Source of the DNA: JBEBVQ01 sp037190845
Lineage (GTDB): Bacteria > Bacteroidota > Bacteroidia > Chitinophagales > Chitinophagaceae
Assembly: GCA_037190845.1 (NCBI GenBank)
Contig: JBBCJI010000041.1
Location: 1-20,824 of the forward strand
Direction of reading: 5' to 3'
DNA length: 20,824 bases
Each line of letters starts with the position of its first letter. Position 1 is the first letter of the stretch. The translations under genes were made by a program, and so were the position numbers. Below the pieces are notes generated by a model. It did no database searches, was not told where the DNA came from, and saw only the letters and a list, made by a program, of their open reading frames with translations. Positions 14,339-20,824 of this stretch are shown here, piece by piece.

Positions 14339-16652
14339 GTGGAAATATGAGGCTGAAGTGTAGCCCGTTGTCATTATGAAATCCGGCAGTGCCCTCCAGA
14401 TGCTGCACGGATGCCTGTATCTGTGCGATGCCCTGGCTGCCTTCCCGCATTCCGGTGATGCCCGTGCCATTGTCCCGGTAATCTAACGTCAGCATATCTG
14501 CATTCCGTACAAGCACGATGCTGGCAGCTCCTTTCTTGTCCCTGAAGGCATGCTTGCAACTGTTAACGGTCAGCTCTGTGATAATGGTTCCCAGGATCAG
14601 CGCATTGCGGGGCGTCAGCCATATATCTTCCTCTATGACGGCCGATATGTCTGCGGATTCGCGATACAGCTCTGCCAGATGGCTGCATAGCTTTGGTATG
14701 TAGCGCCGGAGGTTGACGTCTCCTGCAGGGGCATCTTCCATATACAGGCAATCATACAGGTTATAAAGCGTAGTGATCTTTTGCGACAGCCGGTCTGCTC
14801 CCCGTTCAGTAATATCCCCTGAGTTGTTTATGTCCTGGACAATGGAGCTGAGCATAACCATATGATTGAGGCTATTGTGGTTGCCATGCGTATACAGGTT
14901 ATATAGCTGTTGCCTGTCACGTTCTGTCAGTATGCGTTTTTCTTTTTCCAACGTGCGCAGTTGCGCCTGTCGCTTCCTGTCCCTTACGACTAGTCCCAGA
15001 ATAACGGATAGCAGGATGAGCGCTGTACTTACACCGGTAATAGTATATTTCGACGTCTTGAGCTTTTGCCGGGTTATCTCAGTGTAATATATGTCCTGAA
15101 GCAGGCTGTCGCTCATTTCCCCGACACGGTTCCGGATATACAGTTCGGCGAATGCGCGGTTATAACGGGATATCATCTCCCCGCTGAGTGAATCTGAGGT
15201 AAATGTATATGGGTTCAGGGTTGTAAGAAATTGCACAGGCATAATAGCGGACAAGCTCTCTGTCCCGGAAAGGTTTTTTATTATTTTTTTTGTACCTCCG
15301 GCTGCATACAACACACGGATCATACGTAGCATCTGACTATCCAGGCCCGGATTCCATGATTCTATTGTATAAAGTATCTCGTTGATCGTTTCCGGATCTT
15401 TAACGGCAGCGATCAGCGAAGCCACGGAAAACATGAGTGAGTCTCCTTCCTGTATTCCGTTCTGACGGAAATAATGAGAGACCAACGCACGCATGAACTC
15501 TATTGAATACTGATAACTTTTCGCCTGCTCGACGAAATTTATATCTATAAGGGAGGGGGGATAATCTTTTACCTGTTCGATAAGTGTAGCAGCCTGCCGA
15601 AAAAGCGAATCAGCCTGTATAAATGACCCTCTTTCCGAAAAATAAAGAGCACTTTTTAAGGTAATTACAGCCCGTCCCGGCGGATAGTCTGTCAATGTCA
15701 GAAGGCTGTCTGCCAGATGCAGATAGCGGGGTACATACTTATATAGCTTCCGGGACATGAGTATACCAGAAAGCTCCGTCAGCAACAGCGCATAATCCGT
15801 TGTATTATTGTGGCGGAGATACAATTCTCCTGCCTGTTCGTAGTATTTGATACCCTGCTCGGGGGCTCCGTTGATCACCTGTATCTTTCCCAGCTGACTG
15901 TATGCGAAAGCTTGCCGGTAAATGCTGTTGACGCTTTTGTAATATTCGAGTGACTGGTATAAAATATCGGTAGCTTCCCTGAATTTTCCCAACTTGATCA
16001 TACTACTTGTCATAAGTAACCCGATGTCGGCTGTCAGTCTTTCGTCTTTGCTGTGCTTTGCGAAACTGAGCGCTTTCTGAAAATGGCCCAGTGTTTGTAC
16101 ATGATCATTTAAGCCGTCATAATACATAGCCATACTACGTTCTACCATAGCCAGCTTGTTCGTGTCATTATGACTGACAGCGAATGCACGTGCAGTTTTT
16201 AGATAGAAAAAGCCCTTTCCTGGTATTTCAGCATCAATATAGGCATTCGCTCGTGCCATAGCTGCAGTAAATACCTTTTCCGGGTCATTGATTTTGATAG
16301 CTGCCTGATATGCCAACTCATTGTAACGAAAGACGTAGCTGTAATCCCTGAGCTTGGTATAATACCTGGATAACGCCCGGTAAGATTGATATTTCATATA
16401 CCAGTCGTCATTACGCCATGCCATTTCCAGCATCTGATCAGCATAAGCCTTGCTTTGCTCCGGGTGTGTCCTGAAGCAGGCATTATGCAGGTCTATAGTG
16501 AGGCTGAAGCGGGCGGAGTCCGTTTGTGCGGAGGCACGTTGTTTCAGCAGCAGTATGGTATCGGCGTCCTGCGCAATGCCGTATTGCCATCCGCAGCAGC
16601 ACATCGTACACAGTAATGCTATTATTTTTTTCAGGGGGCAGCAGGGGGGCAT
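14331..16652 (-). CDS. Membrane TPR sensor histidine kinase
   Basis: The protein has 773 residues from ATG 16652; a TTG start 8 codons upstream is in frame but lies on the promoter box. After a signal sequence (MPPCCPLKKIIALL..., ending near GIAQ) comes a long periplasmic region of TPR-like helices (about 30-500), then one transmembrane helix (about 537-557) and a charged coiled segment. The kinase core has a HisKA_2-like helix, GNHNSLNHMVMLSSIV, whose His592 aligns with the phosphoacceptor of HHRVKNN-type kinases. The ATPase domain has the N-box TELTVNSCKHAF (Asn697), G1 DNGTGI (727) and G2 GSQGIAQI (738). It would sense an envelope signal and phosphorylate the overlapping LytTR regulator. 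The architecture is common in Chitinophagaceae-type genomes. Confidence 0.93.
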   Translation of the reverse strand: MPPCCPLKKIIALLCTMCCCGWQYGIAQDADTILLLKQRASAQTDSARFSLTIDLHNACFRTHPEQSKAYADQMLEMAWRNDDWYMKYQSYRALSRYYTKLRDYSYVFRYNELAYQAAIKINDPEKVFTAAMARANAYIDAEIPGKGFFYLKTARAFAVSHNDTNKLAMVERSMAMYYDGLNDHVQTLGHFQKALSFAKHSKDERLTADIGLLMTSSMIKLGKFREATDILYQSLEYYKSVNSIYRQAFAYSQLGKIQVINGAPEQGIKYYEQAGELYLRHNNTTDYALLLTELSGILMSRKLYKYVPRYLHLADSLLTLTDYPPGRAVITLKSALYFSERGSFIQADSLFRQAATLIEQVKDYPPSLIDINFVEQAKSYQYSIEFMRALVSHYFRQNGIQEGDSLMFSVASLIAAVKDPETINEILYTIESWNPGLDSQMLRMIRVLYAAGGTKKIIKNLSGTESLSAIMPVQFLTTLNPYTFTSDSLSGEMISRYNRAFAELYIRNRVGEMSDSLLQDIYYTEITRQKLKTSKYTITGVSTALILLSVILGLVVRDRKRQAQLRTLEKEKRILTERDRQQLYNLYTHGNHNSLNHMVMLSSIVQDINNSGDITERGADRLSQKITTLYNLYDCLYMEDAPAGDVNLRRYIPKLCSHLAELYRESADISAVIEEDIWLTPRNALILGTIITELTVNSCKHAFRDKKGAASIVLVRNADMLTLDYRDNGTGITGMREGSQGIAQIQASVQHLEGTAGFHNDNGLHFSLIFPHE

Positions 16653-16673
16653 GAAAGAGGGGGTTGAGCGGCC

Positions 16674-16681
16674 CAAAAATA
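16674..16681 (-). promoter_or_regulatory. -7 box of the kinase-regulator operon
   Basis: TATTTTTG on the minus strand matches TAnnTTTG exactly and lies 21 nt before the ATG at 16652. Predicted transcription start is near 16667, leaving a leader of about 15 nt and excluding the TTG start at 16676. No clear -33 element was found. Confidence 0.5.
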
Positions 16682-16767
16682 AAATAATTTCCCGGGCTAA
16701 ATATCATAACAGTGTTACGCCCAAACAAAACCACCTTCAGGAGTACTGTTTTTTACCTTACAATCCA

Positions 16768-19700
16768 TTATCGTAAAAGGTACACTTCTCCCTTCTTCAT
16801 GTGTACCGTATCATCACTACAGGTAAACCTCAGATAGTAATGATATACTCCAACATCAGCCGGCAACCCTTTGTGCATACCGTCCCATCCGTTTTTCTGT
16901 GTTGAGGATGCAAAAACACGTTCTCCATACCGGTTATACACAGCAAATTCCTTTATGGTCTGGCCCGGCGCCAGGTTAGGATAAAACCGGTCGTTCAAGC
17001 CGTCTCCGTTCGGAGAAAATGCATTGTGCATCATCAGGTCGCAACATGCCTCACCATCTATAAATATTGAATCCCTGATGCTACAGTTATTGCTATCCGT
17101 TGTGTTCAGCCAGATCCACCCTGATGCATATACAGACGCTGTGACGTTTACCCCTTCGCTGGTTAATTCATCCGGAAAATAATCTTCGGGGAGCCAGGTG
17201 TACTGATACCGGTCCTGAGCCTCGGGTTCTTTTACATGTAAAGTGATCATGTCTCCCCTGCAAACAGAGACACGGCTTGTTACTATCTGTCTTGCGGCCG
17301 GCGGTCTTATCACATTTATACTATCTTCCGTTAATGGAGAATGACAGCCTTTATCCGTAACATACAGCCCATACTTTTTCCAGCCCGGGGTATCCCAAAC
17401 CATGTTAAATGTCAGGGGCATATCAAGGGGCACACCGTTATACGTCCAGGAATACGCTGCATGCTCCATACCCTCCATCATGCCCCTCACGACACCACTC
17501 TCACCCTGGCAGACATAATCCGGCAGATCTATTAAAGGCGCTCCGGGTATCGGGTTGACATGTAGCAACAATACTTTTACCGAATCGCACCTGCTGGCAG
17601 TACTGTAGTGGTGCATATAAGACCCTGAGCTGCGGTAAACGGAATCATAAAATGTAACACTGTCTCCCTGGCATATCTCCATCCGCACTGTATCATGATA
17701 TTCCGGCAGGGCGGTGAACATCAGCGTGACCACGGAGTCGCACCCCATTACTGCCGGAAAAACATGATGGTAAAGGCCACTTGTATGGAGAAGGGTTCCA
17801 TAGAAATTATAGGGTAACGCCCCGGTACAGATGCTGTCCGAAAGCATAACGGTATCTGACGGAAACACAGTCAGATCAAGTATAGTATTGCTGTCACAAC
17901 CATATATATTTTGCGTAGTGTAAGATACCACGCCCATAGTATATATGTTTATGCCATTCCAGATATAAGGGAGGCTGTTGCTGCATACGGTATCATAGAT
18001 CTCCGATTCTGCCGGATTTCTGATAAACAGGTGTATCATCACAACAGAATCACAGCGGTTTTGCACACTCAGAGTATCGTAATAAACGCCGGCGGCATAT
18101 ACCGTGTTGTTGGATGGCAGAGCATAGCCGCTGCCAAAGCAAATGGTGTCATACACTGTGGTAACAATGTACGGCAGCACCTGCAGCGATAACGATATTA
18201 CCGAATCGCAATGACGGATGTTTTTTAATACTTCGTAATAAGTACCGCCGGAATGGATGCTCCTGCCCATGAAATAATACGGAAGATTACCCGCACAAAC
18301 GCTGTCCTTTATAGCTGTGCTGTCTGTTGCATACACAGTTAAATGAAATGTTGTGATACTATCGCAGCCATGAGCATTATGTGTCGTATCGTGCGCTGCG
18401 GTTGCACCACCGGCATAGACGGTAATACCATTCCATAAAACAGGCAAACGATCGTTGCAGATGGTGTCGTAAACTGTAACGGCCGAGGGATTCCTTACGA
18501 ATAAATGCGTCACAATAACAGAATCGGAATTGCCGGCCCGGGCAAATGTATCATAATAGATCGCAGTATTGTAAACGGTGTTGCCGGACGGCAATACATA
18601 ATGCCCTCCATGACAAATCGTATCATTGTGGACGGTCACAGACGGTGGAAAGAAAGCATAGTCGGAGGTGAAATTAGGTAACCCGACCCTGCCGATCCTG
18701 CCGCTGAGCGATACGGAGCGGGGCACGTAACCGCAAGCTACGCCCCGTTCGTTCGGATAATTGATCACATTCAGAAATGAATCGCATTCAGCTACGACAT
18801 ATATTCTTCCATCCGGTCCCAACTGGATAGCACCGTAATAATATCCCCAACTGCAATCATGCTTTGTCGGATGGGTAGCAATGATTATCCCTGAATTGGC
18901 AATATCTGTAGCAGAACCTGCCTGTAAGTCATATTGAAGTACCTTGTAGGGAGCATCCATGGTTGTCCCGTAAAATTTAGTCCCGTCCGGAGAAAATTCC
19001 ACCCCATAGGCAATGCCGAAGCTGACGGGCAATGTTGCCCCGATGGCTATCTTATTGGAAAGTATGCCGGTGGCGTTATCAAAATCGAGCAGGAAAAAAC
19101 TTCCGGCGTTGTAATGGTAATTGGCCACGGCGATCCGATCACGCTGATAATTGGCTTTTATATAGCCGATGTCGCTGGGAATACCGACATTGCTGACCAC
19201 GGGAGCCGATGACAGACCGGAACTGGTCAGCAAATAAGCATAGATGTCGCCTCCGTAATGAGTATTGATCAGTATCCAGTAATCCTGCCCGTTGGCATGT
19301 ACAACCGCCGTAACGCGCTCTGATGTATACTGGTGTACAAGGATATTTTTAACTGTAACCTCGCCCAATCCCCCGTTCAGCGTCATGTCTACGATGGAAT
19401 AAGTTAGTCCCGTCAGGGAGCCATGGTTGCTGCCCATGGCAAAAATGTAATACAGATCGCTGCTGCCCGGCGCCTTTACGATAATACCGCTTTGCGTGGA
19501 GGAAGGGTGCCCCAGCAGACCGGTGCCATTGGGCATAATATTGTGCAAGGCATCATAAACCGTCATGCCGTCCGTATAAAAAAGCAGGTTGCCTGAATGA
19601 TCGGAAATTGTGGCAACACCTTCCAGCGTACTCAAAGCCCCGTCGGTCAGCGCCACAGGCGTACCGGTACAGAAGCTTAGACCGGCATTTTCTCCGAAAT

Positions 19701-19791
19701 ACCAGTTACACCCTTCCTTCTGGGCTGACAAGTGATACGTCGTAAAAAGAAACAGATATACAAGCAGCTGTTTTTTCACACAGGTGGCCAT
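16768..19791 (-). CDS. Large T9SS type B (CHU_C-type) surface protein with propeller-like head and seven repeats
   Basis: This is a 1007-residue secreted protein with a signal peptide ending near HLSAQ (residue 24). Residues 25-385 form a propeller-like head (NWYFGENAGLSF, GNLLFYTDGMTVYD, GVEFSPDGTKFYG, IQLGPDGRIYVV), a type often placed before adhesive repeats in Bacteroidota. Residues 386-747 hold seven repeats of about 52 residues, each ending in a (C)DS motif and usually carrying a paired Cys (DTIC...GCDS). Residues 748-915 are Ig- or PKD-like. Residues 916-1007 are a type B sorting domain of the gliding-motility C-terminal family (FSPNGDGLNDRF, VYNRYGERVF, GWDG, GVYHYYLRF). It is probably a surface adhesin or motility-related protein. 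The next gene downstream is the sensor kinase, 115 nt away; cotranscription is unlikely because that operon has its own promoter box. Confidence 0.88.
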   Translation of the reverse strand: MATCVKKQLLVYLFLFTTYHLSAQKEGCNWYFGENAGLSFCTGTPVALTDGALSTLEGVATISDHSGNLLFYTDGMTVYDALHNIMPNGTGLLGHPSSTQSGIIVKAPGSSDLYYIFAMGSNHGSLTGLTYSIVDMTLNGGLGEVTVKNILVHQYTSERVTAVVHANGQDYWILINTHYGGDIYAYLLTSSGLSSAPVVSNVGIPSDIGYIKANYQRDRIAVANYHYNAGSFFLLDFDNATGILSNKIAIGATLPVSFGIAYGVEFSPDGTKFYGTTMDAPYKVLQYDLQAGSATDIANSGIIIATHPTKHDCSWGYYYGAIQLGPDGRIYVVAECDSFLNVINYPNERGVACGYVPRSVSLSGRIGRVGLPNFTSDYAFFPPSVTVHNDTICHGGHYVLPSGNTVYNTAIYYDTFARAGNSDSVIVTHLFVRNPSAVTVYDTICNDRLPVLWNGITVYAGGATAAHDTTHNAHGCDSITTFHLTVYATDSTAIKDSVCAGNLPYYFMGRSIHSGGTYYEVLKNIRHCDSVISLSLQVLPYIVTTVYDTICFGSGYALPSNNTVYAAGVYYDTLSVQNRCDSVVMIHLFIRNPAESEIYDTVCSNSLPYIWNGINIYTMGVVSYTTQNIYGCDSNTILDLTVFPSDTVMLSDSICTGALPYNFYGTLLHTSGLYHHVFPAVMGCDSVVTLMFTALPEYHDTVRMEICQGDSVTFYDSVYRSSGSYMHHYSTASRCDSVKVLLLHVNPIPGAPLIDLPDYVCQGESGVVRGMMEGMEHAAYSWTYNGVPLDMPLTFNMVWDTPGWKKYGLYVTDKGCHSPLTEDSINVIRPPAARQIVTSRVSVCRGDMITLHVKEPEAQDRYQYTWLPEDYFPDELTSEGVNVTASVYASGWIWLNTTDSNNCSIRDSIFIDGEACCDLMMHNAFSPNGDGLNDRFYPNLAPGQTIKEFAVYNRYGERVFASSTQKNGWDGMHKGLPADVGVYHYYLRFTCSDDTVHMKKGEVYLLR
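17551..18636 (-). repeat. Seven protein repeats: duplicated triad plus one
   Basis: This is the coding DNA for residues 386-747. Repeats at about 386-435, 436-489, 490-540, 541-593, 594-645, 646-697 and 698-747. Repeats 1 and 4 share LPS.NTVY and HLF.RNP; 2 and 5 share W.GI.VY and GCDS; 3 and 6 share LPY.F.G and SG.Y. The first three therefore match the next three in order. Confidence 0.7.
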
Positions 19792-19802
19792 AAGCAGTTA
19801 AT

Positions 19803-19839
19803 TAGTATTTAAAACGACATAAGAACGATAAAAATACTA
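19803..19839. repeat. Inverted repeat upstream of the type B cargo gene
   Basis: TAGTATTT (19803-19810) and AAATACTA (19832-19839) are perfect 8-bp arms with 21 nt between them, in the 96-nt gap before the gene starting at 19791. The distal arm overlaps TATTTTTA (19836-19829), one base off the -7 consensus, so this may be a promoter/operator region. Evidence is weak. Confidence 0.3.
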
Positions 19840-19887
19840 TTATTTTTTACTTTATAACATTTCCTGTCTTAACAGCATTGTGGCTGA

Positions 19888-20824
19888 TTATTGAACTATT
19901 ATTTTTTCGGTGTGTCCTGCTGTTTCGGTGGAAACGGTAACGAAGTAAACACCCGCAGAAGCATCAAGCGCTATGGATGTTTCACCGTTTGAAACTGTCG
20001 TCGCTTCCTTCACCTTCCGCCCGAACAAATCCGTTACTGATATCTGTACAGGCTCATTACCTGCAAAGGCCGTTTTAATTATGAACCTGCCATTATTCGG
20101 GTTGGGATGAATACTGAAAGAGGCTGATTTCAGGAAATGGCTGATTTCAGTGGGTTGTTGTTGGCATGATGAATGAGTAATAGCCAGCTTATAATCACTG
20201 ATAATGCCATTGTTGTTTACCTCACGCACACTTATGTATCCTGTATTTACAGGCAGGTTACTATACGTCACACTCTGTCCGGCGATGCCACTCACAGCTG
20301 TACCGACTATATTTTCAGCATTGTCATAAGCAGTAATGGTTAAGGCAATATCTGAAGGTACATCATAGGCAACAGCATGAGAACCGGATGTTAGAGCAGG
20401 TATTGCATAATAGTCCGTATCGGTTGAACCTCTGGTAAATGCAGATATTGTATCGCATAGATTAATTTCTGATGCTGTCAGGAAACTGTTATTTGTATCA
20501 AGGTTTACATTGAGCGTATAGAGTGTTGCACTGCTATTAGCACCACTATACTGGCTGATCTTTATGAAGTAATTTCCGGCAGGTACCAATGTTTCGAGTG
20601 ACACCGGTTGATTAGAAAAATTATAGTCTTCATGAAGCAAGGTATACGAAGGCGCATCGCCATATATCCTGATCCAATACCCTATACCGGTACTGTTCAA
20701 GGGTATCCCGGCAATCAGTACACCGGATTTGGGAACCGTAACTTTGAAATAATCTTCGTCATACTGCGCCGGATGAGTTTTGTTATAGCCCCTGATCTTT
20801 GCCTGGATGGTGGTATCAACCGAA
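19888..20824 (-). CDS. T9SS type A secreted protein, 5' end outside the window
   Basis: The reading frame stays open to the right edge, so the gene is partial; the visible part has 312 codons. An internal TTG at 20700 is not the start: the frame continues upstream as ...DEDYFKVTVPKSGVLIAGIPLNSTG. Two beta-sandwich segments with the bacterial pre-peptidase C-terminal style are visible: DEDYFKVTVPKSG...LVPAGNYFIKI and DTDYYAIPALTSG...LPVNTGYISVREV. The end is a type A sorting domain (FSIHPNPNNGRFIIK ... FGRKVKEATTVSNG ... SAGVYFVTV ... EKIIVQ). The pre-peptidase domains often follow a secreted protease or hydrolase, so the missing N terminus may be enzymatic, but that is unseen. No strong terminator follows. 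Confidence 0.85.
   Translation of the reverse strand, partial: SVDTTIQAKIRGYNKTHPAQYDEDYFKVTVPKSGVLIAGIPLNSTGIGYWIRIYGDAPSYTLLHEDYNFSNQPVSLETLVPAGNYFIKISQYSGANSSATLYTLNVNLDTNNSFLTASEINLCDTISAFTRGSTDTDYYAIPALTSGSHAVAYDVPSDIALTITAYDNAENIVGTAVSGIAGQSVTYSNLPVNTGYISVREVNNNGIISDYKLAITHSSCQQQPTEISHFLKSASFSIHPNPNNGRFIIKTAFAGNEPVQISVTDLFGRKVKEATTVSNGETSIALDASAGVYFVTVSTETAGHTEKIIVQ

Noticed and set aside
14339..14470. N-terminal extension of the LytTR regulator
   Set aside because: These 44 codons lie inside the ATPase domain of the kinase; the ATG at 14338 with its 8-nt overlap is the natural start.
16653..16676. TTG start for the sensor kinase
   Set aside because: It lies on the TATTTTTG promoter box; the ATG at 16652 leads directly into the signal sequence.

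Overview
The window looks like chromosomal DNA from a Bacteroidota bacterium, probably of the Chitinophagaceae or a close relative; the rank is inferred. Reasons are four cargo proteins with type IX secretion system (T9SS) sorting domains (three type A, one type B), a PorE-type OmpA/TPR/propeller protein, a TPR sensor kinase paired with a LytTR regulator, and repeated matches to the Bacteroidota -7 promoter box TAnnTTTG upstream of genes. Fifteen of the sixteen confident genes lie on the minus strand; the only plus-strand gene is a small XRE-type regulator.

Layout. 1-218 is a non-coding flank with a dispersed-repeat-like hairpin. 219-3182 (minus) holds padR, a four-helix membrane protein overlapping it by 8 nt, and a PorE-type envelope protein with its own promoter-like box. 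A bidirectional terminator separates this block from pyrH (UMP kinase) and gcvT (glycine cleavage T protein), the two housekeeping genes. gcvT has a 5' leader of about 130 nt with a possible 14-codon upstream ORF abutting the start codon.

5471-12725 (minus) is a run of nine closely spaced genes (gaps 10-61 nt) whose products all appear to be exported: a small secreted protein, a beta-helix protein, a T9SS cargo with duplicated domains, two small lipoproteins, a CsgG-like protein without a lipobox, a YD-repeat-like T9SS cargo and a TIG/Kelch lipoprotein. It starts from a promoter-like box and a leader with a 12-bp hairpin containing complementary AGGAGG and CCTCCT, and is divergent from the XRE gene. 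This is the best candidate in the window for an undescribed envelope or surface system; its function cannot be read from sequence alone.

13400-16652 (minus) is a two-component pair: a membrane TPR histidine kinase and a LytTR response regulator overlapping by 8 nt. 16768-19791 encodes a 1007-residue T9SS type B protein with a propeller-like head and seven about 52-residue repeats arranged as a duplicated triad plus one. 19888 to the right edge is the 3' part of another T9SS type A cargo gene that continues beyond the window. No tRNA, rRNA, CRISPR array, transposase or phage gene was seen.
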